Assembly: GCA_046160045.1 (NCBI GenBank)
Contig: JBJXGR010000329.1
Location: 5,730 to 69,729 of the forward strand
DNA from: CAZGUX01 sp046160045
Lineage (GTDB): Bacteria > Acidobacteriota > Terriglobia > Bryobacterales > Bryobacteraceae
Length of the DNA: 64,000 nucleotides
Reading direction: 5' to 3'
The stretch's first letter is position 1. Every line of letters begins with the position of its first letter. Under the pieces are notes generated by a model, which had not been told where the DNA came from, did not search any database, and saw only the letters and a list, made by a program, of their open reading frames with translations. Made by a program: the position numbers and the translations under genes. This document shows positions 15,317 through 23,219 of this stretch, in pieces.

Positions 15317-16480
15317 CTATCCCACAACCTGAAAGATCAGGCACTTCAAGTAGTGCGTTTCCGGCACGGTGAGCAGGATCGGATGATCCTGCGCCTGAGT
15401 CCGCCGCTCGAGGACGCGCAATGTCCTTCCGGCATCGAGCGCGGCTTGGGCCACCACCTTCAACAGGTCCGCTTCGCTCACGTGGAAGGAGCACGAGCAG
15501 GTGACTAGCACCCCGCCCGGTTCAAGCAGGCGGAGCGCGCGGAAGTTGATCTCCTTATAACCGCGCAACGCGGCGTCGAGGTTGGACCTCGACTTGGCAA
15601 ACGCCGGCGGATCGAGAACCACGGTGGAGAAACTTCGCCGCGCGGAGGCATGCCCGGCCAACACGTCGAAGGCATCGGCTTCGCGCCAATCAATGTTCCC
15701 GAGCGCGTTCGCCTCCGCGTTCCGCCTGGCGGTGCGGAGCGCGCTTTCGGAACTGTCCACCGCTTCCACGCGCTCGCACTTGGATGCCAGGTGAAGAGCA
15801 AATCCCCCCGTGGAGGTGAACACGTCGAGGGCGAAGCCATGGGCATAGCGGACTGCGGCGACGTAGTTCTCCCGCTGGTCAAGATAGATCCCCGTCTTCT
15901 GGCCTTCCAGCAGATCGGCGTGGAGACGCAGGCCGTTCATCTCGATCTCCACCAGGCCCGGCGCTTCGCCGTGGACGATCTCTTTGTGGAGCGGCAGATC
16001 TTCCTTGGCCCGTACCGCTGCATCGTTGCGCAGGACGATTCCCGCCGGTTCGAACAGTTCCTCCAAAGTCGCCAGGATCGCGTCGCGGGCGCGATCCATC
16101 CCCTGATCGAGCAACTGGACGACGAGGTAGCCGGAATAATGGTCGACAATCAGCCCGGGCAGCAGGTCGGCTTCCGAGTGAATCACCCGGCAGGCGTTGG
16201 TGCCCGCCACCCACTGCTCGCGGTACCCTGCGGCAGCGCGAATCCGTTCCCGGTAAAACTCCGGTCCGATCGGCTCGACATGTGTCGACAGAAGGCGGAG
16301 ACAGATCTGCGAGGTGGAACTATAGTGCGCGACGCCGAGGTGGCGGCCCCGCTCGTCGGCAGCAATGACGGCGTCGCCCGGTTGAGCCGATCCGCGGTCG
16401 GCAATGTCGCTCGAATACACCCAGGGGTGGCCCGAGCGCAGACGCTCGGCGCCGCGGCGATTGACCTTGACCTGGTTCAA
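15317..16480 (-). CDS. rlmI: 23S rRNA m5C methyltransferase, RlmI family
   Basis: A 387-residue SAM-dependent methyltransferase that in its family methylates C1962 of 23S rRNA. It has an N-terminal PUA-like part (VNRRGAERLRSGHPWVYSSD). The Rossmann methylase follows with LDVFTSTGGFALHLAS (motif I), VEAVDSSESAL, the catalytic motif VVLDPPAFAKS, and VTCSCSFHV carrying the cysteine used by m5C enzymes. I set the start at TTG 16480, which overlaps the htpX stop (TTGA) and gives the expected N-terminus; longer frames would lie within htpX. Translational coupling to htpX is likely. Confidence 0.9.
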   Translation of the reverse strand: MNQVKVNRRGAERLRSGHPWVYSSDIADRGSAQPGDAVIAADERGRHLGVAHYSSTSQICLRLLSTHVEPIGPEFYRERIRAAAGYREQWVAGTNACRVIHSEADLLPGLIVDHYSGYLVVQLLDQGMDRARDAILATLEELFEPAGIVLRNDAAVRAKEDLPLHKEIVHGEAPGLVEIEMNGLRLHADLLEGQKTGIYLDQRENYVAAVRYAHGFALDVFTSTGGFALHLASKCERVEAVDSSESALRTARRNAEANALGNIDWREADAFDVLAGHASARRSFSTVVLDPPAFAKSRSNLDAALRGYKEINFRALRLLEPGGVLVTCSCSFHVSEADLLKVVAQAALDAGRTLRVLERRTQAQDHPILLTVPETHYLKCLIFQVVG

Positions 16481-17328
16481 GCCAGCGCCTGAAGCCGCGC
16501 GATTCGCTCCTCGGTGGAAGGATGCGTGGAGAACAGGCGCATCATCGCCTGGCCGCTGAACGGCTTGATGATGAACATGTGCGCCGTGGCCGGCGACGCG
16601 TCGAGCGGAATGCGGTGCGACCATGTCTCGAGCTTGCGTAGGGCGTTGACCAGGCCCGATGGCGAACCGGTGTACTTGGCCGCGATGGCATCCGCGGCAT
16701 ACTCCCTGGTCCGCGAGATCGCCATCTGAATCAGCGTCGCCGCGATCGGTCCCAGGATCAACAGCATCAGGCCGGCCAGCGGATTCACCCCTTCATCGTC
16801 GTCATCCCTCCGGCCTCCGAAAAACATCGCGACATAGGCCAGGTTCGTAATCGCCGCGCCGATGGTCGCGGCGATCGAACTGGTGAGGATATCGCGATTC
16901 TTGATGTGCCCGAGTTCGTGCGCGATCACCCCTTCCAGCTCCCGCTCGTCCATCAATTCGACCAACCCGACGGTCATCGCGACCGACGAGTGACTCGGAT
17001 TGCGCCCTGTGGCGAACGCGTTCGGAGAGTTGTCCGGGATCACCCACAGTCGGGGCATCGGCAGGTCCATCCGCTGGCAAAGGTTCTTGACCATGGGCGC
17101 GACCCGGTAATAAAGCTGCGAGTTCTCAGTTTCGGTGAGCGGTTGAGCACGGTACATCGACAGCGCAATCTTCTCTGAGAAGAAGTAGCTGACGAAATTC
17201 ATTACCACGGCCATCAGCAAGCCCGTGTACAAGCCGCTCCGGCCCCCGATGGCCTGCCCTCCCAGCAGGAGCAGGCCACTCAGCAGTCCCAACAGCAGAA
17301 CAGTCTTCAAGTTGTTGACAGTAGTCAT
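16477..17328 (-). CDS. htpX: Membrane zinc metalloprotease HtpX
   Basis: A 283-residue M48 protease in the cytoplasmic membrane that degrades damaged membrane proteins. Two N-terminal membrane segments lie at about residues 8-26 and 33-50. The zinc motif HELGHIKNRD is near residue 140. Two further hydrophobic segments follow, and the downstream zinc ligand is in SRTREYAADAIAA. NAFATGRNP is the usual HtpX substrate-groove stretch. It follows clpB by 63 bases and overlaps rlmI by four, so it may share the hsp20-clpB transcript. That suits a heat or envelope stress role. Confidence 0.93.
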   Translation of the reverse strand: MTTVNNLKTVLLLGLLSGLLLLGGQAIGGRSGLYTGLLMAVVMNFVSYFFSEKIALSMYRAQPLTETENSQLYYRVAPMVKNLCQRMDLPMPRLWVIPDNSPNAFATGRNPSHSSVAMTVGLVELMDERELEGVIAHELGHIKNRDILTSSIAATIGAAITNLAYVAMFFGGRRDDDDEGVNPLAGLMLLILGPIAATLIQMAISRTREYAADAIAAKYTGSPSGLVNALRKLETWSHRIPLDASPATAHMFIIKPFSGQAMMRLFSTHPSTEERIARLQALA

Positions 17329-17391
17329 GGCAGAACCTTCATTCTATCGTTTGCTCCGTTAGACGCGTTCCGGACGAGCCCGGATTCGCGT

Positions 17392-20037
17392 TTACACCAC
17401 CGGTTGCGCAGCCGCGACCCGTTCGAAGATCAGGCTCCTGGACGCCGGATCCACATCGGCACGAACAGTGTCGCCCGAGTGCAATTCGCTGTTCAGCAAC
17501 CGCAGGGCGATCGGGTCCTGGATCAGCCGCTGGATGGTCCGCTTCATCGGTCTGGCCCCGTATTGCGGATCGTAGCCTTCCTGCACCACGAAATCCTTGG
17601 CGGCTTGCGTCAGCTCCAGGCGCACGCCGCGGTCGGCCAGTAGCGCCGACACACGCTTCAACTGGATGTCGATGATCGATCCCAGATGTTCCCGCGTCAG
17701 GGAGTTGAACACGATGATGTCATCGATCCGGTTCAGGAACTCCGGCCGGAACGTCTGGCGCAGGGCGTCGAGCAGCCGCTTCTTCACCTCTTCGTTGGAG
17801 CCGGCGTGCTTCGTGTGGACCGAGAAGCCGATGGGCGACATGTCGCGGATCGCGCTCGACCCGACATTCGACGTCATGATGATCACCGCATTCTTGAAGC
17901 TCACCGTCCGGCCTTGCCCATCCGTCAGCCGCCCGTCGTCGAGCACCTGGAGCATCCCGTTGAACACGTCGGGATGCGCCTTCTCGATCTCGTCAAACAG
18001 AACCACCGAGTAGGGCCGCCGGCGCAGATGCTCGGTCAGTTGACCGCCCTCTTCGTACCCAATGTATCCGGGCGGCGCTCCAATCATTCGGGCGACAGCG
18101 TGTTTTTCCATGTACTCGGACATGTCGATCCGGACCATGGCCTTTTCATCGTCAAAGAGGAACTCGGCCAGCGCGCGGGCCAGTTCGGTCTTCCCTACCC
18201 CGGTAGGCCCCAGAAACAGGAAGCTGCCAATCGGCCGGTTCGGGTCAGCGAGGCCGGCCCGGCTGCGGCGGATGGCGTTGGAGACCAGCTTGACGGCTTC
18301 GTCCTGTCCCACCACCCGGTCGTGCATCCGGTCTTCCATGTGGACGAGCTTTTGCATTTCGCCTTCCAGCATCCGCGATACCGGGATTCCTGTCCACTTG
18401 GCGACGATGCGGGCGATGTCTTCTTCGTTCACCTCTTCGTTCAACAGCGGCGAGCCCTGCTTGATCGTCTCCAGCTCCCGGTTCGCCTGCTCCATGTCTT
18501 TCTCGATCTGGGCCATGCGCCCGTACTTGATCTGGGCGGCTTTCTCCCATTCGCCCAGCCGCGTCGCCTTCTCTTCTTCCTGGCGGAGCTTCTCCTGCTC
18601 TTCTTTCAACTGCTGGACGGCGGTGATGGCGGACTTCTCCCGATTCCATCGCTCGCGCAGACCGGCCGATTCGCCGCGCACCCGCTCGAGCTCGTTTTCA
18701 ATCGCGCGCAGACGCTCCCTCGATGCATGGTCGTCCTCGCGGACCAGGGCCTGCCGCTCGATCTCCAGATGGGTCATCTTGCGCTCGACCTGGTCGATTT
18801 CGATCGGTACCGAGCCGATCTGAATACGGAGGGCCGAACCGGCTTCGTCAATCAGGTCAATGGCTTTATCCGGCAGGAAGCGTTCGGTGATGTAACGATT
18901 CGACAACAACGCGGCGGCTATGATTGCCGAGTCCTTGATGCGGATGCCGTGGTGGATCTCGAACCGCTCCTTCAAGCCGCGGAGGATGGCGATGGTATCG
19001 TCTACGGTCGGCTCGCCCACCAGGACGGTCTGGAACCGGCGCGCCAGCGCCGCGTCCTTCTCCACGTGCTTCTTGTATTCGGTCAGGGTTGTGGCCCCGA
19101 CGCAATGAAGTTCGCCCCGGGCCAGCGCGGGCTTGAGCATGTTGGCCGCATCGATGGCGCCTTCGGCCCCGCCCGCTCCCACCAGGGTGTGCAATTCGTC
19201 GATGAAGCAGATGATCTCGCCGTTCGATTCCCGGATCTCGCGCAGGACGGCTTTGAGCCTGTCTTCGAATTCGCCGCGGAACTTGGTGCCGGCAACCATG
19301 CCTCCCAGATCGAGCGCGACCAGCTTCCGGTTGCGCAGTTGTTCGGGAACATCCCCTTTGACGATTCGCTGCGCGAGTCCTTCCACGATCGCCGTCTTGC
19401 CTACTCCCGGTTCCCCAATCAGTACGGGATTGTTCTTCGTGCGGCGGCTTAACACCTGCATCACGCGGCGGATCTCGTCGTCGCGGCCGATGACCGGGTC
19501 AAGCTTGCCCTTGCGGGCGCTGTCGGTCAGGTCGATCGAGTAACGCTCGAGCGCCTGGTATTTGGATTCCGGATTCTGATCGGTCACCCGCTGGGTTCCC
19601 CGCACCGAAACCAGCGCGTTGAGGATGGCATCGTGCGTCGCGCCGGCGCGGTTCAGCAGATTGCCTGCCGCATCGTGCTTCATGTTGGAGATCGCGAGCA
19701 GAAGGTGTTCGGTCGAGACGAACTCGTCCTTGAACCGCTCCGCTTCCTTGAACGCGGCCTCCAGTACCTCGTTGAGCGAAGGCGAGATGTACATTCCGGG
19801 CTGGGCGCCTGTCACGCGAGGAATCCCGTCCAGAAACCGCCGCGACTCCTGCTTGATCAAATCCGGGTGCACCCGGCACTTTTCCAGCACAGGCCGCACA
19901 ATGCCTTCCTGCTCTTCGGCAAGCGCCAGCAGAAGGTGGATGGGATGCACCGCCTGGTGTTGCCCTTCCGTCGCCAACGATTGCGCCTGTTGGATCGCCT
20001 CTTGCGCCTTCTGCGTCAACCGGTCAAACCGAATCAT
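17392..20037 (-). CDS. clpB: Disaggregase chaperone ClpB
   Basis: An 881-residue Hsp100 disaggregase that threads aggregated protein through a hexameric ring, working with DnaK. Domains run: Clp-N repeats (about residues 1-145), first AAA ring with Walker A GEPGVGKT near 205 and IICFIDELHTLVGAGGAEG, middle coiled-coil with many R/E residues (about 400-530), and second AAA ring with GPTGVGKT near 610 and VVLFDEIEKAHPDV. The end is VDPASRSLIFER. The length is usual for ClpB. The ATG has GGGGAGAG close upstream. An 11-bp stem hairpin lies between hsp20 and this gene. Confidence 0.97.
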   Translation of the reverse strand: MIRFDRLTQKAQEAIQQAQSLATEGQHQAVHPIHLLLALAEEQEGIVRPVLEKCRVHPDLIKQESRRFLDGIPRVTGAQPGMYISPSLNEVLEAAFKEAERFKDEFVSTEHLLLAISNMKHDAAGNLLNRAGATHDAILNALVSVRGTQRVTDQNPESKYQALERYSIDLTDSARKGKLDPVIGRDDEIRRVMQVLSRRTKNNPVLIGEPGVGKTAIVEGLAQRIVKGDVPEQLRNRKLVALDLGGMVAGTKFRGEFEDRLKAVLREIRESNGEIICFIDELHTLVGAGGAEGAIDAANMLKPALARGELHCVGATTLTEYKKHVEKDAALARRFQTVLVGEPTVDDTIAILRGLKERFEIHHGIRIKDSAIIAAALLSNRYITERFLPDKAIDLIDEAGSALRIQIGSVPIEIDQVERKMTHLEIERQALVREDDHASRERLRAIENELERVRGESAGLRERWNREKSAITAVQQLKEEQEKLRQEEEKATRLGEWEKAAQIKYGRMAQIEKDMEQANRELETIKQGSPLLNEEVNEEDIARIVAKWTGIPVSRMLEGEMQKLVHMEDRMHDRVVGQDEAVKLVSNAIRRSRAGLADPNRPIGSFLFLGPTGVGKTELARALAEFLFDDEKAMVRIDMSEYMEKHAVARMIGAPPGYIGYEEGGQLTEHLRRRPYSVVLFDEIEKAHPDVFNGMLQVLDDGRLTDGQGRTVSFKNAVIIMTSNVGSSAIRDMSPIGFSVHTKHAGSNEEVKKRLLDALRQTFRPEFLNRIDDIIVFNSLTREHLGSIIDIQLKRVSALLADRGVRLELTQAAKDFVVQEGYDPQYGARPMKRTIQRLIQDPIALRLLNSELHSGDTVRADVDPASRSLIFERVAAAQPVV

Positions 20038-20057
20038 GATCTCTCCCCTACTAGTAC

Positions 20058-20083
20058 GGCCGGCGAGGCCCTCCTCGCCGGCC
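20058..20083 (-). promoter_or_regulatory. Strong intercistronic hairpin between hsp20 and clpB
   Basis: GGCCGGCGAGG and its exact complement CCTCGCCGGCC flank a 4-base loop, forming an 11-bp stem 20 bases before the clpB start codon. On the minus strand no T run follows, so a simple terminator is unlikely. It could stabilise the hsp20 part of the mRNA or lower read-through into clpB. Confidence 0.6.
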
Positions 20084-20161
20084 TGTTTCTTGCCGTCTCC
20101 TAAGAGATGCCCGCCAGACGGCGGACGTTGCCATTGGCCTCAACTAAAGCCAGTTTCCAAT

Positions 20162-20584
20162 TCAGCCCTTGACCTGGACTTTCACCTGCCGCGGCTTGGC
20201 AGCCTCTTTCTTTGGCAGGGTCACCGTCAGGACACCATTCCTATAGTCGGCCGACACTTTGTCTGCCTCCACCGAGGGTGGAACCGCGAAGGTCCGCATG
20301 AATGTCCCGAAACTGCGCTCGATCCGATGATACCCCTTGGATTTCTCCTCTTTCTCGAAACGGCGTTCGCCCTTGAGCGTCAGCGCTTCGTTTTCGACGC
20401 GGACTTCGATGTCTTCAAGCTTGACGTCGGGCAGGTCCGCCTTGAGAACGAGAGCCTCTTCCGTTTCAGCGATGTCGACCGCCGGCGACCAGGGCCGGGC
20501 GGTCTGAGGCTGATTCAGAAGAGAAGAGACGACATCCTCGAAAGCTTTGATACTGGAAAACGGGTCATAGTGGATCAGTGACAT
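20162..20584 (-). CDS. Small heat-shock protein, Hsp20 family
   Basis: A 140-residue alpha-crystallin-type chaperone that holds unfolding proteins for refolding by ClpB/DnaK. The alpha-crystallin domain spans about residues 35-130: PAVDIAETEEALVLKADLPD, then ENEALTLKGER and FGTFMRTFAVPPSVE, and the conserved A-x-x-x-NGVL-x-V-x-LPK motif as YRNGVLTVTLPKKE. It starts at 20584 with GGAGGT ten bases upstream. A consensus-like promoter (TTGACA-17-TATGAT) precedes it. It is the first gene of the hsp20-clpB-htpX-rlmI row. Confidence 0.95.
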   Translation of the reverse strand: MSLIHYDPFSSIKAFEDVVSSLLNQPQTARPWSPAVDIAETEEALVLKADLPDVKLEDIEVRVENEALTLKGERRFEKEEKSKGYHRIERSFGTFMRTFAVPPSVEADKVSADYRNGVLTVTLPKKEAAKPRQVKVQVKG

Positions 20585-20606
20585 GGTTCATGTACCTCCA
20601 GTCCTG

Positions 20607-20635
20607 ATCATAAAATATGAGCGCTTATCTGTCAA
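20607..20635 (-). promoter_or_regulatory. Consensus sigma-70-type promoter of hsp20-clpB
   Basis: On the minus strand TTGACA (20635-20630) and TATGAT (20612-20607) are separated by exactly 17 bases, close to the ideal housekeeping promoter. The spacer contains AGCGCT, a short palindrome within ATAAGCGCTCAT that could be an operator for a heat-shock repressor. It is not a CIRCE or HAIR element by sequence. The leader before the hsp20 start is about 16 bases. Confidence 0.75.
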
Positions 20636-20790
20636 GTAGTATGCGCGTTGTCGGATAACATTGGTGCCAGTTTTCACAGTTTGTCTTTCGGGTCGTCGTA
20701 AGTCATTGAATGATAAGGAGGCTGACGCCCTCCCTCCGGCGAGCGGTTTTGGCGCGTGCGGTGCAGCCAATAGATTGGACGGGTCGTTCG

Positions 20791-21186
20791 TCAGCCGATT
20801 GAAGAAGGGCAATTGATCAGGAAGGTAGCGACTTGACCAAAGAACGGCCGGAGGACCGCGACCGCCTGATCCGGAAGGTCTGCTTCCAGGAAGGCCCGGT
20901 CCATGAGGAAGATCCAGCGGTCCCGGGCCCGCTGGTCAATCGGAAAGGGCCGATGCCGAAGGCGCAACTGCGGATGCCCGCGCGACTCCAGATACCGCGG
21001 CGGCCCCCCGAAACGGAAGATCAGGAAGTCGCACAGCCTCGCTTCCGCGCCGGAGAGATCGTGTGCGGGGTACATCGGACCGAGGATTTCGTCATCGGGA
21101 ATCTGCCGATAGAATGCCGCAATCAGTTTGCGGAATCCCTCTTCCCCGATCAGCGCGAAGACATCATCTTCCGAATGGGTAGCCAT
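20791..21186 (-). CDS. Truncated haemoglobin (group II-like globin)
   Basis: A 131-residue two-over-two globin. The pattern FRKLIAAFYRQIPDDEILGP then YPAHDLSGAEARLCDFLIFRFGGPPRY, with the proximal-His stretch RGHPQLRLRHRPFPI and RDRWIFLM, is characteristic of group II truncated haemoglobins (trHbO). These bind oxygen or detoxify NO and peroxide in the cytoplasm. The gene lies 43 bases downstream of the PAS protein on the same strand, so a shared transcript and a gas/redox-sensing link are plausible. Start at the ATG 21186. Confidence 0.9.
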   Translation of the reverse strand: MATHSEDDVFALIGEEGFRKLIAAFYRQIPDDEILGPMYPAHDLSGAEARLCDFLIFRFGGPPRYLESRGHPQLRLRHRPFPIDQRARDRWIFLMDRAFLEADLPDQAVAVLRPFFGQVATFLINCPSSIG

Positions 21187-21229
21187 TTGAAGTGCTGCTC
21201 ACATGGTACCGAGTCGGCAGTCGGGGCGC

Positions 21230-22006
21230 TCAGGGGATCACCGGAAGGGGAGTCCACGCCGATAGCCGGGCTCGGGCGAGGGCGTCGAGGCCGTCCTCGA
21301 GCGGGTCCAGATGCGTGGCGCCGGCCCTGATCGTTCCGCCGAGATGGTCGCCCCACCAGGGAATCCGCGACTCTTCCAGCAGATGGCGGAGGCGATTGGC
21401 TTCGCGATCGGGATGTTCGGCCTCGTAGCCGCCTAGCACCACCAGGTACCGCCCGTCCTCCCATTGACAGGCCGCGCTTTCCGAATTAATAGCGTCATTA
21501 AGGGTTCTATTCAGGGAGGAAAGGAGGTGCAGGGTGCCGTCGCGCCCCACCTGATGAGGGAGGTCGTCGATCCCGTCGAGTTCAAACCACAACAACCCGT
21601 ACTGCGGCTGGGAGTCTCGATGGTGGGCGGCAGGTCGAATGATGGTGAACACTTCCATGGCGCCGCGCAACTCATTGCGCGGTCCGACCATTGGGACTGA
21701 ACGGACGCGAACCGGGACGCGATGGCCCTGTTGATGGCGCAGGTACACGACTTTCTCCCGGCATCGCCCGTCGGTGATGGTTCCGGCCAACGGGCAGCCG
21801 CTCCCGCACAGGATCGTGCCTCGTTCGTCGCAGTGAACCAGAAGGTCTCCGTCGATACAGGTGCGTCCGAGCACTTGGTGGCGCAGAAATCCGCTGATTC
21901 GCTCCGCGCTCTGGTTCCAGAAAGTGATGCGGCGGTCGCGATCGACGAAGTAAACGCCTTCTTCGACATGGTCGAGGTCTTCACCGGATGGCCGAGCTAT
22001 CGTCAA
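21230..22006 (-). CDS. PAS-domain protein with degenerate GGDEF-like end
   Basis: A 258-residue cytoplasmic protein. The N-terminal PAS domain (about residues 8-120) has HVEEGVYFVDRDRRITFWNQ and SAERISGFLRHQVLGR. It also has the cysteine-containing stretch HCDERGTILCGSGCPL that I recall from PAS domains of diguanylate cyclases. The C-terminal about 130 residues have a GGDEF-fold pattern (LLWFELDGIDDLPHQ to INSESAACQWEDGRYLVVLGG), but the active motif is replaced by DGRYLV, so cyclase activity should be absent. It may act as a sensor or c-di-GMP-linked regulator. It is followed by the globin gene. Confidence 0.75.
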   Translation of the reverse strand: MTIARPSGEDLDHVEEGVYFVDRDRRITFWNQSAERISGFLRHQVLGRTCIDGDLLVHCDERGTILCGSGCPLAGTITDGRCREKVVYLRHQQGHRVPVRVRSVPMVGPRNELRGAMEVFTIIRPAAHHRDSQPQYGLLWFELDGIDDLPHQVGRDGTLHLLSSLNRTLNDAINSESAACQWEDGRYLVVLGGYEAEHPDREANRLRHLLEESRIPWWGDHLGGTIRAGATHLDPLEDGLDALARARLSAWTPLPVIP

Positions 22007-22262
22007 TCGACTCCGCGGCCCAAAGCGGGTCGCGTAGTATCGGAAAGGGTCCCGAGGCGTCGATCATAAGCAAGACGTTCCCCGCCTACCTTATCGGCAA
22101 CCTCCGCTCGGTCCCGAGCGCCGGCGCCGGAACTGTGGAGCCGCAGCCTTTCCCACGCCGCCTACTGGAAAGAGGTTTCCGAGTGATTTGTCCTGAATAC
22201 CGTTTCAAATCTCGGGCCAATCCCTATGTGCAAGACAGGGACCGGCCGCTCCTTTCCTCGGT

Positions 22263-22290
22263 TTGAGGACTGAGCTTTTCCTGGTATACT
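22263..22290 (+). promoter_or_regulatory. Promoter of the glucosaminidase gene
   Basis: TTGAGG (22263-22268) and TATACT (22285-22290) are separated by 16 bases. Transcription would start near 22297, giving a leader of about 115 bases before the ATG at 22413. The 250 bases further upstream, back to the PAS gene, show nothing recognisable. Confidence 0.65.
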
Positions 22291-22296
22291 GTGCTT

Positions 22297-22412
22297 CATG
22301 CACACACGTTGAAACTGATCCGTAGTCCTCGCGCCAAGCCTTTTTCCGGCTTTCACCGGGTGGCTTTCGAGCTTGGCATGACCAAAAACCACGGAGGAGT
22401 TTTCAAACATTC
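22297..22412 (+). promoter_or_regulatory. Structured 5' leader, possible cis-regulatory RNA
   Basis: The leader contains a stem GCCAAGC (22333-22339) with GCTTGGC (22371-22377) enclosing a CCGG/CCGG inner hairpin. Just before it, TCCTC (about 22326-22330) is complementary to the GGAGGAG ribosome-binding site at 22393-22399, so mutually exclusive pairings could hide or expose the site. It does not match the conserved cores I remember for c-di-GMP or c-di-AMP riboswitches. Identity is open. Confidence 0.4.
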
Positions 22413-22925
22413 ATGAAAAGATTTGTTTCAAAAGGGCTCTTGCTCTGCGCCGGATTAGCGGCGCTGCCGGCCACGGTCTCGAAGGCCGAACGTATTTCCC
22501 AGGTTCTCGATCCGCGATTGGAAAGCTTACGCAAGTTCTTCAAAAAGAGTCAGTGCCCCGCGCACCAATACTCGGAACAATTCCTGTGGATCGCGGATCA
22601 ATACGAGCTGGATTGGCGATTGCTGCCAAGTATCTCGTTCGTGGAAACCGGAGCCGGCAAGGAGGCCCGAAACAACAACCTCTTCGGCTGGAAGAACGGG
22701 CAGGCGGACTTTCCCACGGTTACCGCGGGCATGCGAACGGTAGCCCGAACCCTTGCCACATCAAAGCTTTACCGGGGAAAGAACCTCGACACGAAGCTGA
22801 CGCTCTACAACGGCTACTCCCACTACGCGGGTGTGGTCAGATCGGTCATGAAACAGATCCACCCGACCGAGCAGGTACGCACTTATCACTCGTCGGCGCC
22901 GTTTATTCGAGCATCCTTACACTAA
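22413..22925 (+). CDS. Exported glucosaminidase-like cell-wall hydrolase
   Basis: A 170-residue exported protein with signal peptide MKRFVSKGLLLCAGLAALPATVSKA. The mature part has a glucosaminidase/lysozyme-like fold: YSEQFLWIADQYELDWRLLP, then SISFVETGAGKEARNNNLFG with the catalytic-type Glu in VETG, and NLFGWKNGQADFPT as in FlgJ/LytD-like enzymes. It should cut the glycan strand of peptidoglycan. The ribosome-binding site GGAGGAG is strong and lies at the end of a structured leader. Its last 23 bases overlap the end of a convergent small membrane protein gene. Confidence 0.82.
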   Translation: MKRFVSKGLLLCAGLAALPATVSKAERISQVLDPRLESLRKFFKKSQCPAHQYSEQFLWIADQYELDWRLLPSISFVETGAGKEARNNNLFGWKNGQADFPTVTAGMRTVARTLATSKLYRGKNLDTKLTLYNGYSHYAGVVRSVMKQIHPTEQVRTYHSSAPFIRASLH

Positions 22926-23049
22926 AGTAAAGTCCGCCAAAAACCAGCACGGAAACGATCGCGACGGTCACCCATCGGATCATTACTTCGGTGGTGGTCG
23001 TAGATGCCTTCTCGTCCCGCTTCATCTGATCGGAAAGGCTGTCAAACAT
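22903..23049 (-). CDS. Small single-pass membrane protein
   Basis: A 48-residue protein starting at the ATG 23049, which has AAGGAGG about 9 bases upstream. It reads MFDSLSDQMKRDEKASTTTT followed by one membrane helix (about residues 25-44). The charged N-terminus with a D/K/E-rich stretch and a C-terminal helix resembles tiny membrane proteins I recall from other Acidobacteria, with no known function. Its 3' end overlaps the convergent glucosaminidase gene by 23 bases, so the two mRNAs are complementary at their ends. Confidence 0.7.
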   Translation of the reverse strand: MFDSLSDQMKRDEKASTTTTEVMIRWVTVAIVSVLVFGGLYFSVRMLE

Positions 23050-23219
23050 GGGCACACCCTCCTTGCTGTTCTTGTCATCTGCCCCAAGAGTCTGGTACCG
23101 GCAACGGCTAGCAGTAGTGTAGATCAGGTTCTGCGATATGTACAGGGAAACGAGCACCGGCGCCCCAAAAGAAGGTCAGGGCGCCAACCTGAGGCTTGAG
23201 AAAGACGGCGGTTCGCGCG

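Noticed and set aside
20588..20812. Minus-strand open frame upstream of hsp20 as a gene
   Set aside because: It covers the TTGACA-17-TATGAT promoter, has no ribosome-binding site and shows no domain.
22297..22412. Known c-di-GMP (GEMM) or c-di-AMP (ydaO) riboswitch
   Set aside because: The conserved cores I remember for these classes are not present; only a general structured leader can be claimed.
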